DNA of 32,330 nt from contig SUTT01000023.1 in NCBI GenBank assembly GCA_015152565.1, forward strand, positions 1 through 32,330, written 5' to 3'. Source of the stretch: Cyanobacteria bacterium SIG27 (GTDB taxonomy: Bacteria > Cyanobacteriota > Vampirovibrionia > Gastranaerophilales > Gastranaerophilaceae). Position 1 is the first letter of the stretch. Each line of letters opens with the position of its first letter. The notes beneath the pieces are model-generated. The model was not told the origin of the DNA, did no database searches, and saw only the letters and a list, made by a program, of their open reading frames with translations. This document shows positions 16,164 to 25,147 of the stretch, piece after piece. Made by a program: the position numbers and the translations under genes.

Positions 16164-17294
16164 TTAACCTAATTTTTCTCTAATCAATCTGTCTACTTCA
16201 AAAATTTCTTCTAAAGTTGGATTAGCAATATTATTTGCTTTTCCGACTTCATCAAACACAATTTTTTCAATATCTAAAAATTTGATTTCATTATTTATAA
16301 ATTTATAAACAGCAACTTCATTTGCAGCATTTAAAACAGCAGGCATTACGCCTCCTTGTTTTCCGCAATCAATAGTTAACTTTAACAATGGGAATTTTTC
16401 ATAATCAGGCTCTAAAAATTCAAGCTTTTGATTAAATATACTAAAGCTATTTGTTTTTATTCCTTGATATCTTTCAGGATAAGTTAGCGCATATTGAATT
16501 GGAATATGCATTGATGGCACTCCCATTTGTGCTAAAAATGAACCATCAACAAATTCGACTAATGAATGAACAATGCTTTGCGGATGAATTACAACTTTTA
16601 TATTTTCGTAATTGAAATTATATAAATGATGCGCTTCAATAACTTCTAAGCCTTTATTAACTAATGTTGCACAATCAATAGTTATTTTTTTACCCATCAT
16701 CCAACGAGGATGTTTAAGTGCTTCATTTGCTCCAAAAGTCTCCATCTCATCTCTTGAATTATTTCTAAAAGGACCTCCTGAAGCTGTAATCCAAAGTCTT
16801 TGAGCATTTGGATTATCGATTTTATTTAAACATTGCAAAATTGCACTGTGTTCTGAATCAATCGGAAGAATAGAAACATTATTTTCTCTTGCTTTTTTCA
16901 TAACAATGTCACCTGCCATAACAAGAGTTTCTTTGTTTGCTAAAGCAATTGTTTTTTTCTTTTCAATAGCAGTTAATACCGCTTTAACACTTACAATGCC
17001 TGATGTTGCAACAACCAAAGTATCGTATTCATCAAGCTTAGCAAGCTCTAAAAGGCCATTTGAACCAAATAAAAAATTTATATTTTTATATTCTTTTTGC
17101 AATTCAAGCGCATCTTTTTCATTGCTTACACACACAAATTTAGGATTAAATTTTTCAATTTGTTTTTTTAAAAGTTGAATATTAGCGCCACATGCCAGTG
17201 CTAAAACACTAAATTTATCATCTAATTTTTCAACAACTTCTAAAGTTTGAACACCAATTGAACCAGTTGAACCTAAAATTATAATATTTTTCAT
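16164..17294 (-). CDS. dxr: 1-deoxy-D-xylulose 5-phosphate reductoisomerase
   Basis: 376-residue DXR, which makes 2-C-methyl-D-erythritol 4-phosphate from DXP with NADPH in the MEP isoprenoid pathway. The NADPH-binding loop is GSTGSIG at 8-14. LANKETLVMAGDIV, PIDSEHSAILQCL (metal-binding acidic residues), TASGGPFR (flexible-loop start), HPRWMMGKKITIDCATLVNK and HPQSIVHSLVEFVDGS are all present. Length is normal. It is the last gene of a three-gene minus operon; its start is two bases past the stop of the zinc-ribbon gene. No terminator lies between it and convergent secA. Confidence 0.97.
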   Translation of the reverse strand: MKNIIILGSTGSIGVQTLEVVEKLDDKFSVLALACGANIQLLKKQIEKFNPKFVCVSNEKDALELQKEYKNINFLFGSNGLLELAKLDEYDTLVVATSGIVSVKAVLTAIEKKKTIALANKETLVMAGDIVMKKARENNVSILPIDSEHSAILQCLNKIDNPNAQRLWITASGGPFRNNSRDEMETFGANEALKHPRWMMGKKITIDCATLVNKGLEVIEAHHLYNFNYENIKVVIHPQSIVHSLVEFVDGSFLAQMGVPSMHIPIQYALTYPERYQGIKTNSFSIFNQKLEFLEPDYEKFPLLKLTIDCGKQGGVMPAVLNAANEVAVYKFINNEIKFLDIEKIVFDEVGKANNIANPTLEEIFEVDRLIREKLG

Positions 17295-17296
17295 AA

Positions 17297-17617
17297 TTAA
17301 TTATTTTCTTTTAATGAGTCTTTTTTAATAAAGTCGCACATTGTTTCAAGGCGCTTATCTTCCATACGATTAATAAATTCTTCAATATTTTGAATTTTAC
17401 CTAGTTTTAGCGCTAATTCATACATCAAAACGCAATCGTTACATAAGCGATATTTTGAATATTGAATTGAACCAGCTAACATTGTTGTTTTAGCGCAAGC
17501 GCTACAATCAAACATTTCAAACTCAGAATCCGGATTATCCTCAATATCATCAATTTTCATTTGATGAATAACAGCTTGCATGTCCTTAATTATTTCTTCT
17601 TGATTACTCATTTTCAT
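17297..17617 (-). CDS. Small zinc-ribbon-like protein upstream of dxr
   Basis: 106-residue protein of unknown function. Two CxxC pairs (CSAC and CNDC, about residues 38-41 and 59-62) lie 17 residues apart and could bind one zinc. The rest is acidic and helical, with Asp/Glu-rich sequence before the first pair. Its start overlaps the end of the upstream gene by 14 bases, so the two are translationally coupled, and dxr follows two bases after its stop. An alternative start two codons later (MSNQEE) is possible; neither has a clear ribosome binding site. Zinc binding is inferred from the cysteines only. Confidence 0.8.
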   Translation of the reverse strand: MKMSNQEEIIKDMQAVIHQMKIDDIEDNPDSEFEMFDCSACAKTTMLAGSIQYSKYRLCNDCVLMYELALKLGKIQNIEEFINRMEDKRLETMCDFIKKDSLKENN

Positions 17618-17957
17618 CTTTCAAACTAGTAAACATACCTTGCATTATATTTTGAAAATCTTCATCTTGCAAGCTTGAAGCACTTTTAAAAATGCGATTA
17701 ATTGGAAGATTTCTATCATACCATCTTCTTTTATAATTTTGAGAATACAACCCCAAAACTCTATCAACCCCAAGACTTAATGGTGGTTCATCTAATTCAC
17801 GTGAATTTTGCTTAATTGCTTCAATAATTTTCAAAACTTCACGCGCGATATCATAATGAGATTGTAAAGACAATTCTTTTAAAATCGTCAAAACTTCACC
17901 CGTATAAGGCTTAATGTCATACCATCTTTTTGGTGCGTAATTTCTTTGTGATTGCAT
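17604..17957 (-). CDS. Conserved-looking small protein heading the dxr operon
   Basis: 117-residue soluble protein of unknown function and the first gene of the operon with the zinc-ribbon gene and dxr. It is rich in Tyr, Arg and Leu, with aromatic/basic motifs KRWYDIKPYTGEVL near the start and NYKRRWYDRNLP near residues 73-85; the repeated RWYD is notable. The middle is helical (IAREVLKIIEAIKQN). No signal peptide, membrane helix or metal motif is seen. The 14-base overlap with the next gene argues that the pair works together. Confidence 0.75.
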   Translation of the reverse strand: MQSQRNYAPKRWYDIKPYTGEVLTILKELSLQSHYDIAREVLKIIEAIKQNSRELDEPPLSLGVDRVLGLYSQNYKRRWYDRNLPINRIFKSASSLQDEDFQNIMQGMFTSLKDENE

Positions 17958-18046
17958 GTTCTTATTTTAATTCTTAATTGATAATAGGGCAATTTTTTAA
18001 CATTACTCGTTTTATATAGTTAACAACTTATAACAAAGGATTAAAA

Positions 18047-18394
18047 ATGACTATCATCAGACCGACTAATGCACAAGATATTGCAATAAAAGCACAATTA
18101 CAAGAAGCAGCAAACAAAGCAAAATTAACTCTTTCTGAAACATTGGCACTTAATATGAAATATGGTACAAATTTAGAATATGTTCCACAAAGCGATGTAG
18201 TAGAAATTACTTCTTACTTTGGAAAAAGAATAAAAAATACAGACACTTTAACTCCTTTTGAAGAAGCATGTTGTGATTTAGTTGAAACTTTTAACAAAGC
18301 TGTAATACACCACATAAGAAGAAAAGATTCAATTACAAGTTCTCTTGAAGGCAATGTAAAATCTGCACTTAAAAAATTAAAATCAGTTTTATAA
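18047..18394 (+). CDS. Small helical protein of unknown function
   Basis: 115-residue protein with AAAGGA (18034-18039) seven bases before the ATG. The sequence is helical and basic at the C-terminus (SALKKLKSVL), with a CC pair in FEEACCDLVETFN. No family recognised. It diverges from the dxr operon across 89 bases and converges on hemW with a single base between the stops. Confidence 0.75.
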   Translation: MTIIRPTNAQDIAIKAQLQEAANKAKLTLSETLALNMKYGTNLEYVPQSDVVEITSYFGKRIKNTDTLTPFEEACCDLVETFNKAVIHHIRRKDSITSSLEGNVKSALKKLKSVL

Positions 18395-18395
18395 T

Positions 18396-19478
18396 TTAAA
18401 CAAAATCGCAAAGTATTTCATTAGATAACAAAATCCCTTTTGTTGTTAATTTAACTCCATTGGGGGTTTTTTCCATTAAATTTAAATTTAAATACTTATC
18501 AAATTCTTTTTTATACTTTTGATAAATGTTAATATTGAATTTTTGATTAATATAATTAAAATCAATCCCTTTAATCAACCTCAAACCAAGAAAGATTTCT
18601 TCTTCAATTTTTTCTTGCAATGTCAAAGTTTCGTATTTTTTAGTTGTTGGATTTTTGATGTAGTCAATAAAATTATAAGTATTTGTATAGCGATTATTAT
18701 CAATATATCCACTTGCAGAAAGCCCAAAACCATAATAATTTTCACATTGCCAATAACAAGAATTATGACGAGAAAAATATTTTTCAGATTTTGCAAAATT
18801 TGAAAATTCGTAGTGAATATATTTACTACTCAATTTTTCGATAGCTACTTCATACATTGTTGCTTGTTCATCTAAAGATGGTAAATTTTGAGGTAAATTT
18901 TTAGAATAATAAGTTCCATCTTCAATTTTTAAACCATACAATGAAATATGATTAGCATCTACATCAAGCGCAATATCAAGAGTTTTTTTCCATTGTTCAA
19001 GCGTTTGATTAGGCAAACCATACATTAAATCAATACTATAATTTTTAAAACCTGCTTTTTTGATATTTTCTAATGTTTCATAAATCTCTTTTGAATTATG
19101 GTTTCTACCAATTTCAAATAAAATTTCGTCATCAAAACTCTGCAAACCAACGCTTAATCTATTTATTCCTAAATCTTTATAAGCTTTTAATTTTTCAAAA
19201 TCAACATTATGCGGGTTTAATTCAAGTGTGATTTCAGTATCAGAACTATAATTAAAACAATCTAAAACTTGCTTGATATTTTGTAGCTTTAATAAAGATG
19301 GAGTTCCTCCACCAAAATAAATTGTTTTTAAATTTTCATTTTTGTAAAGAAATTTTACTTCTTTAATTAAAGATTCAATATAAATATCTTCTTTTTTTAT
19401 AAGCGAAAACGAACAAAAAGCGCAATATTTACACTTTCTTTCACAAAAAGGAATATGAATATACACACAATTTATCAT
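18396..19478 (-). CDS. hemW: Radical SAM protein HemW (heme chaperone / oxygen-independent CPO-like)
   Basis: 360-residue HemN-family radical SAM protein. The cluster motif is C12-x3-C16-x2-C19 (PFCERKCKYCAF), followed by IYFGGGTPSLL, ELNPHNVD, RLSVGLQSFDDEIL and SIDLMYGLPNQT, and a C-terminal HemN-type domain. The length and the lack of the longer N-terminal region of true HemN favour HemW, which delivers heme rather than oxidising coproporphyrinogen III. C22 (CAFC) is an extra cysteine near the cluster. A minus-strand TATAAT lies only six bases before the ATG and there is no ribosome binding site, so the transcript may be leaderless. Confidence 0.93.
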   Translation of the reverse strand: MINCVYIHIPFCERKCKYCAFCSFSLIKKEDIYIESLIKEVKFLYKNENLKTIYFGGGTPSLLKLQNIKQVLDCFNYSSDTEITLELNPHNVDFEKLKAYKDLGINRLSVGLQSFDDEILFEIGRNHNSKEIYETLENIKKAGFKNYSIDLMYGLPNQTLEQWKKTLDIALDVDANHISLYGLKIEDGTYYSKNLPQNLPSLDEQATMYEVAIEKLSSKYIHYEFSNFAKSEKYFSRHNSCYWQCENYYGFGLSASGYIDNNRYTNTYNFIDYIKNPTTKKYETLTLQEKIEEEIFLGLRLIKGIDFNYINQKFNINIYQKYKKEFDKYLNLNLMEKTPNGVKLTTKGILLSNEILCDFV

Positions 19479-19484
19479 TTTTAC

Positions 19485-19492
19485 ATTATAAT
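19485..19492. promoter_or_regulatory. Palindromic shared -10 box for hemW and the SIS gene
   Basis: ATTATAAT is its own reverse complement. It gives TATAAT on the minus strand at 19485-19490 and on the plus strand at 19487-19492. A start point seven bases past each box would fall on the hemW ATG (19478) and on the ATG at 19499 of the SIS gene. The -35 regions are weak on both sides. Confidence 0.5.
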
Positions 19493-19498
19493 ATGAAT

Positions 19499-20548
19499 AT
19501 GAGTTATGTGATGGAAACGGAGATAAATTCTCAAGGCATAATAATCGAGAATTTAATAAATAAATATATTGTTAACTATTGTGTTTTGATTGATATTCCA
19601 CTATCGATAGAAAGAATAGTTATAATTGCGAGTGGCTCAAGCTACAACGCCGCTATTTTTGGAAAATATTTCTTTGAAAACATTTCAAACATTCCAACAA
19701 GCGTTGAATATGCTTCCGAGTTTATTAATTCCAGTTTTGTAAATTATGATTCAAAAGCTCTATATATCTTCATAAGCCAATCTGGTTTGAGTGTAGATAC
19801 GGTTAAAGCAATGCAATTAATTAAAGAAAGAGGTTTAAAAACTCTATCAATTACAAACAATTTAACTTCTACAATTCACAATCTTGCAGATTATAAATTT
19901 TACATTGAAGCCGGGCTAGAGCAAGCAATTGCTGCCACAAAAACCTATAGTGCAACTGTTGTTATGCTTTGGTTAATCGCAGTTAAAGCTGCGCAAAATA
20001 AACACCTTGACATTGGCGAAGAAACAAAAGACATTTATTTAATCAAAAAAAATATTGAAATGTCACTCAAAAATCTAGATAACCTTGATTTAACAGCTAA
20101 GGCTCTATCAAAATTAAACGGTTTTGCAATTTTTGGACTTGGATATCATTACGCTCTTGCTCTTGAAGCTGCTCTTAAAATTAGAGAAACAAGCTATCTG
20201 AACACAAGCGCATTTCCATCAGGAGATTTTATCCATGGGCATTTTGCGCAATTAAACAGTACAAAAGCGTTTTTAACATTCATTACATCCGATTCAAAAG
20301 AATATGAAAAAGATATATTAAAAAAAGTTTTAAAAACATACAAATGCAAATCAATTGTAATTTCGGATATTTACGAAGATTATGATTGCGACATTTTATT
20401 AAAATTCCAAAAAGGGCAATCAAAAATTGCCACAATAATCAATATGATTATTGTTATTCAAATGTTAACATTAAAAATCGCAAAAAGACTAAAAAGAAAT
20501 GTCGATAAACCAAAAGGCCTTGTAAAAATCGTAGAGGAAGCAAAATGA
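19499..20548 (+). CDS. SIS-domain sugar isomerase/deaminase, GlmS isomerase-like
   Basis: About 349 residues with two SIS domains and no glutaminase domain. It matches the isomerase half of GlmS: MSYVMETEINSQGIIIENL aligns in type with the xxMxxEIxxQP opening, then ASGSSYNAA (about 44-52), SQSGLSVDTVKA, ATKTYSAT, ALEAALKIRETSY, DFIHGHFAQL (active-site His region) and the C-terminal DKPKGLVKIVEEAK (catalytic Lys type). It therefore probably handles an amino- or keto-sugar phosphate, as a NagB-II-like deaminase or FrlB/AgaS-like enzyme. I chose the ATG at 19499 because an ATG at 19493 would lie upstream of the predicted transcript start. It is coupled to etfB by an ATGA overlap. Confidence 0.85.
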   Translation: MSYVMETEINSQGIIIENLINKYIVNYCVLIDIPLSIERIVIIASGSSYNAAIFGKYFFENISNIPTSVEYASEFINSSFVNYDSKALYIFISQSGLSVDTVKAMQLIKERGLKTLSITNNLTSTIHNLADYKFYIEAGLEQAIAATKTYSATVVMLWLIAVKAAQNKHLDIGEETKDIYLIKKNIEMSLKNLDNLDLTAKALSKLNGFAIFGLGYHYALALEAALKIRETSYLNTSAFPSGDFIHGHFAQLNSTKAFLTFITSDSKEYEKDILKKVLKTYKCKSIVISDIYEDYDCDILLKFQKGQSKIATIINMIIVIQMLTLKIAKRLKRNVDKPKGLVKIVEEAK

Positions 20549-21321
20549 ACATAGTTGTTTGTGTTAAACAAGTTCCCGATGTTGACGATATAAAATGGAC
20601 AAAGGAAAACAATCTTGATAGAGCTAATATGCTCTCAAAAATCAACCCACAAGATGAATGGGCGCTTGATTGGGCAATGGGAATTAAAAAACAATTTAAA
20701 GAAATAAAAATAACAGCAATATCAATGGGTCCTCCTCAAGCAAAAGAGGTTTTAAATATTGCTTTAGCAAAAGGAGCTGATAGAGCGATTTTACTTTCAG
20801 ATAAAGCTTTTTCTGGTTCAGACACCATTATTACAGCAAAAATTTTAGCTTCTGCTATTAAACAATATGTTGTTAACTACGATTTAATAATAACAGGGCA
20901 AATGGCTGTTGATGGCGATACTGCACAAGTTCCCGTTAGCTTAGCTCAATTATTATCAATTCCGGATGTTGTTGGTGTTAATGAAATTTTTAATGCTGAT
21001 AAAAATATGGCAATAGTTTCTCAAACACAAGATGAAAGAATTAACGTTTTTGAAGTTAACACCCCTTGTTTGTTGGCCATTAAATCACAAGCAAAAAAAC
21101 ACATTGTTCCTAAAATCGATGATTATATAAGAGCGCAAAACATAGCAATCGAAGTTTATGGCTTGGCTGATTTAGGCTATGACAAATCAGAAGTAGGAAT
21201 AATAGGTTCTCCAACAATGGTCTGGAGAGCTTATAGACCAGAAATAATCAAAAAAAGCGAAGAAATCAAAGAAAATTTTACAGACAATATTTTAGAAATA
21301 ATTAAAAAGGCAAAACAATGA
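20545..21321 (+). CDS. etfB: Electron transfer flavoprotein beta subunit
   Basis: 258-residue EtfB. It opens MNIVVCVKQVPDV and has NPQDEWALDWAM, MGPPQAKEVLNIALAKGADR, GSDTIITAKILASAIK and the nucleotide-binding stretch DLIITGQMAVDGDTAQVP, then the C-terminal arm. With EtfA it forms a flavin heterodimer that passes electrons from dehydrogenases to a quinone oxidoreductase, or takes part in flavin-based bifurcation. Its start overlaps the SIS gene stop (ATGA), and its stop overlaps the etfA start (ATGA). No acyl-CoA dehydrogenase or FixCX-type partner lies beside it here, so the redox partner is not indicated by context. Confidence 0.96.
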   Translation: MNIVVCVKQVPDVDDIKWTKENNLDRANMLSKINPQDEWALDWAMGIKKQFKEIKITAISMGPPQAKEVLNIALAKGADRAILLSDKAFSGSDTIITAKILASAIKQYVVNYDLIITGQMAVDGDTAQVPVSLAQLLSIPDVVGVNEIFNADKNMAIVSQTQDERINVFEVNTPCLLAIKSQAKKHIVPKIDDYIRAQNIAIEVYGLADLGYDKSEVGIIGSPTMVWRAYRPEIIKKSEEIKENFTDNILEIIKKAKQ

Positions 21322-22340
21322 AAAAAATAAGCGTATATTGTGAGCTAGATTTAAAAACCAAAAAATTAAAAGATGTTTCATATGAATTAATTTCAAAAGC
21401 TTACGAATTGACTCAATCAGCTTTTGAATTAAAACAAGAAGAATATATTGTTGAGGCAATTATTCTTGGCGATTCAATTAATGATGAAACAGTTCACAAA
21501 ATGCACTGTGCTGGTGCTAACAACATTGTTTTTATTAAAGAAAAATGTCTTGAAAATTTTTCTCAAACAGTATATTCACAAGCATTTATTGAATATTTTC
21601 AAACTGCACCATCAGAAATAATTATCTTCCCAGCAACCCCAAGCGGAAGAATGGTCGCACCAAGAATAACAACAATGCTTGATACAGGTCTTGTTGCCGA
21701 TTGCACGGGTTTGGATTTTATCATTAGAGAAAATAAACTAAACTTTGCCCCAACTCGCCCAACGTTTGGTTCAGAATTGATGGCAACAATTTTATCAAAG
21801 AAAAATCCTCAATGCGCAACTGTTCGCCCTCAAACTTTCATTGCAGATTTTAATAAAAACATCCAAGGCGAATATAAAGAATTTTACCCAACAGCACTTG
21901 AAGAAAATAGAATTAGACTTCTAAAAAGCGTTTTAGATGAAAACCATTCAGGTGTTATTGATTTTTCTAATGCAAAAATTGTCCTTGCGGCTGGTTATGG
22001 GTTATGCGAAGCTAAAAGCAGAATTTATTTTGAAAAACTAGAAGAAATAGCAAAAAAAATCGGCGCAACTGTTGGTTCAACGAGAAAAGTTGTTGATATG
22101 GGTTTAATGCCCCATGAAACTCAAATTGGCTTAACAGGAACAACCGTTGTCGCCGATTTATACATAGCTTTTGGAATTTCAGGTGCACTTCAGCACACTT
22201 GCGGAATGAAAAATTCAAAAATAATTGTTGGAATAAACACCGACAATAACGCTGAAATCTTCAACTATTGCGACTATAAAATCGTAACCGACGCAAAAGC
22301 AATAATAGATGAACTCCATTTCAAACTTTGCGCTGAATAA
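21318..22340 (+). CDS. etfA: Electron transfer flavoprotein alpha subunit
   Basis: 340-residue EtfA. The N-terminal domain resembles EtfB and includes EIIIFPATPSGRMVAPRITTML and DTGLVADCTGLDF. The C-terminal FAD domain (about 215-335) has AAGYG, GATVGSTRKVVDMG, TQIGLTGTTVVADLYIAFGISGALQH and NTDNNAEIFNYCDYKIV. All FAD-binding blocks are present. It starts inside the etfB stop (ATGA) and converges on the AsmA-like gene with one base between the stops. I cannot tell from sequence alone whether the pair is bifurcating. Confidence 0.96.
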   Translation: MKKISVYCELDLKTKKLKDVSYELISKAYELTQSAFELKQEEYIVEAIILGDSINDETVHKMHCAGANNIVFIKEKCLENFSQTVYSQAFIEYFQTAPSEIIIFPATPSGRMVAPRITTMLDTGLVADCTGLDFIIRENKLNFAPTRPTFGSELMATILSKKNPQCATVRPQTFIADFNKNIQGEYKEFYPTALEENRIRLLKSVLDENHSGVIDFSNAKIVLAAGYGLCEAKSRIYFEKLEEIAKKIGATVGSTRKVVDMGLMPHETQIGLTGTTVVADLYIAFGISGALQHTCGMKNSKIIVGINTDNNAEIFNYCDYKIVTDAKAIIDELHFKLCAE

Positions 22341-22341
22341 T

Positions 22342-25104
22342 TTATTTAATTTTTTTCAAGCTGGATAAGAAATTAAAATGTTCAATATCACCCTCAACTT
22401 GTGTTAAAAAGACTTGAGTTTTATCGTTATCAACTTCAATTTCTGGTAAATCTTTCAATTCTGAAGCGTAATAATTTGCATCGTTTCTTGAATTCATTTT
22501 AACCTTATTGGCCAAACTTGACAAAGAAAGTTGTCTTAAAAGATTAAATGCTGTTTTTTTATCGGTTGAAAAACGAGTATAAATTCTTAAAGACGCATCA
22601 TGCCTTTCTAAATCAAATTTACCTTTAATTAATGCACTCAATGACTTAGAATACGATTTAATATCAATCGGAGCTAAAACATTGTCTTTTATTTTAATTG
22701 TTCCTGAAATCTTATCAAATTTCCCCTCAGGAATTGAAATAATATCCATAATTGTTGCAGGGCTAACCATAACAATCGGGTTTCTAAACACGGAAGCAAT
22801 TTTTAAAATATATTCAACAAGACCAATTTTTCCAATTGTTCCATCATTAACAACAAACTTAATATCCCCATTTAATTTTAGTGTTTTATCACTATTAAGC
22901 GCAATTAAACCAGTAGCCTTGCCTGTGATTTCTTTATCTAAATTAAATAAAGTTTTTGCCATTAAATTAGAATCGATATCTTTTACACCAAGTTTTAAAT
23001 CATATTTCAATTCTTTTAAATCAGCAACCAATTTAAGAGAAGAAATTCCTTGAGCAATATCAAATCTATTTGATTTAACGTTCAATATTCCTTTATCATC
23101 TAAAGTTAAATTTGCTTTAATGTTTCCAAAATTAATATCTTTATATTTACCACTCAAAAGAGAAAAATCGCAATCTTCAATTCTAATTAAATTAGTATCA
23201 AACATGTAATCGTCGTCTTTTAAGTCTTCTTCGCTTTCTATTTTTACATCATTTTGAACTTGCGAATTTTGATTGTTTAAAGAAGCCAAAATCCTTTCAA
23301 TGTCAAGATTATCAACTTCTAGATTTAAATTTTTAACAATATAAGGCGCTTTAAGTTCGTTTTTAATTTTTCCATTAAAATCGAATTTGGCTCTTTTAAA
23401 AATACCTTTAGTATCAAGTTTTATGATATTATCGTCAGTTTTTAAATATGCATGAGATAAAAACATCCTCTGTGTTGGGATTAAGGTTTTGTTAATTTCC
23501 ATATCAGCATCTAAATATGGAATATCATTTTTAAATGCAACATTAATTTTGCCTTTAATTGTTCCTTTTTTAAATAACGGTTGTCCAATAAAAACGTTTA
23601 AAAATTCACAAGGCATTTCTCTACCGAAAGCAATTCCAGCTTTGTCGATTTTACCTGTTAAATCCATTAAAGCATTCGCTGTTAAAATTGGTTGAAGCTT
23701 AACTCCTCTTACGATATTTTGAGAAATATAATAATTAATATTTTTAATATCTATTTTATTTTCTTTTATTTGAAATTCACCCAAAACAGCTCTATCAAAA
23801 TTTGATAATGCTGATTTTTCATTCGTCACACCAAAGTCAACGTTTTTATCAATCTGAGCAAACCAAATAATATCCATAATATTATTTTTAGATTTGTAAA
23901 TAACCTTTGTTGTAGATGGTTTTGAAACATACAAAGCAGTATTATTGATTAATGGAGCGAGATAATCTTTAAAAAATTCGTTTGTAATTAAACTTTCAAT
24001 CGTAATATTTGAATCAAAAGTTTTAAAATAATCCTTAATATCTCCTGTTATTTTTACTTTATTTGCCTTGTTTTTTCCGTAATATCCAATTAAATCAAGA
24101 AAATCTATTTTATCGTTTGAAATTTTAATTTTACCATCATTGATTTTAATTGGTATCAAAGAAACATCTTTGATAGACACTCCGGTGTGGTTAACATCAA
24201 TAAGCCCATCAATTTTGCCATTTAAAAAACTAACATTAAAAGACACATTTCCAACAGGATTTTTCAAAGGAGAAAGCATATCAGACCCTTGGGCAATTAA
24301 AAAATCACAATTGATTAATTTAAACACGTCTTCTAAATTAAATTTCTTTGAAATAGCACTAAAATAAAGTTTTTCTAAAGCTATTTCAGAATTAATTCTA
24401 ATATCTGATTGATTAATTAAAAGCAAAAGTTCATCAACAACAATCCTATCTTTTGAAAGCTTGATTTCATCATCAGCATTTACTTTAATTTTTGCATAAT
24501 TTTGATTATTTTTAATTAAATCTATAACAGAGCTAAACTCAAAAAACTTTTCATTGTTAACTGTCTTTAAGTTTATATTATTTGCTTCAAGATTTAATAA
24601 AGCTTTATTTAAAAAATAAGTTATTTTAAGCTCATCAAGTTTTATTGTTGGATTAATAAAATATAATTTATAATCAAGAGGTTTTGTTTCTTCTTTTTTT
24701 TCTTGTTTTGAAACAAGAGATAATAGTTTATCTACTTTAACATTAAGTTTTTTAGCGCTAATTTCTTTTAAACCAATTTGTTTTTTGAAAATTTTGCAAA
24801 AGCAAAATTCAAAATTAAAATCTTCAAGCTCAGCTACTTTTTCACTATTATTTATTAAAGCAAACTTACCAACATAAAGACCTATTTGTGGTTTTAAGCT
24901 AACATCAAGTTTTTGATTTTCAATTACTAATTCGTAATTTAATTTTTCTTTTATGATTTTTGCAGCAAAATTTGCAACTTTTTTTGAATTAAATAAACTC
25001 GGTAAAATCAAAAAATACAATAATATTAAAACTGTAAAAATAGCAAAAATAATTGCTGCAATAATCAATGATATCTTTTTTAAAACATTATAATTAATTT
25101 TCAT
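22342..25104 (-). CDS. AsmA-like inner-membrane anchored protein
   Basis: 920-residue protein. One N-terminal membrane helix (about 9-36, ending before NSKKVANFAAKI) is followed by a very long beta-rich region of short alternating strands. A C-terminal AsmA-type module closes it (about 715-870): GKATGLIALNSDKTLKLNGD, then DIISIPEGKFDKISGTIKIK and SALIKGKFDLERHDASLRIY. AsmA/TamB-family proteins span the periplasm and are linked to lipid transport between membranes, which implies an outer membrane. CFCK at about residues 102-105 is unusual in such a protein. It diverges from the WG-repeat gene across 43 bases. Family call is firm; substrate is unknown. Confidence 0.85.
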   Translation of the reverse strand: MKINYNVLKKISLIIAAIIFAIFTVLILLYFLILPSLFNSKKVANFAAKIIKEKLNYELVIENQKLDVSLKPQIGLYVGKFALINNSEKVAELEDFNFEFCFCKIFKKQIGLKEISAKKLNVKVDKLLSLVSKQEKKEETKPLDYKLYFINPTIKLDELKITYFLNKALLNLEANNINLKTVNNEKFFEFSSVIDLIKNNQNYAKIKVNADDEIKLSKDRIVVDELLLLINQSDIRINSEIALEKLYFSAISKKFNLEDVFKLINCDFLIAQGSDMLSPLKNPVGNVSFNVSFLNGKIDGLIDVNHTGVSIKDVSLIPIKINDGKIKISNDKIDFLDLIGYYGKNKANKVKITGDIKDYFKTFDSNITIESLITNEFFKDYLAPLINNTALYVSKPSTTKVIYKSKNNIMDIIWFAQIDKNVDFGVTNEKSALSNFDRAVLGEFQIKENKIDIKNINYYISQNIVRGVKLQPILTANALMDLTGKIDKAGIAFGREMPCEFLNVFIGQPLFKKGTIKGKINVAFKNDIPYLDADMEINKTLIPTQRMFLSHAYLKTDDNIIKLDTKGIFKRAKFDFNGKIKNELKAPYIVKNLNLEVDNLDIERILASLNNQNSQVQNDVKIESEEDLKDDDYMFDTNLIRIEDCDFSLLSGKYKDINFGNIKANLTLDDKGILNVKSNRFDIAQGISSLKLVADLKELKYDLKLGVKDIDSNLMAKTLFNLDKEITGKATGLIALNSDKTLKLNGDIKFVVNDGTIGKIGLVEYILKIASVFRNPIVMVSPATIMDIISIPEGKFDKISGTIKIKDNVLAPIDIKSYSKSLSALIKGKFDLERHDASLRIYTRFSTDKKTAFNLLRQLSLSSLANKVKMNSRNDANYYASELKDLPEIEVDNDKTQVFLTQVEGDIEHFNFLSSLKKIK

Positions 25105-25147
25105 AACAATAGAATTATAACATAGTGCTTTATGATATTATTTTATT

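Noticed and set aside
18519-18803. Plus-strand open frame of 94 codons rich in Ile and Phe
   Set aside because: It is the antisense shadow of hemW, which has all its family motifs.
22682-23053. Plus-strand open frame of 123 codons within the AsmA-like gene
   Set aside because: It is antisense to a continuous 920-codon gene, with no ribosome binding site and no recognisable domain.
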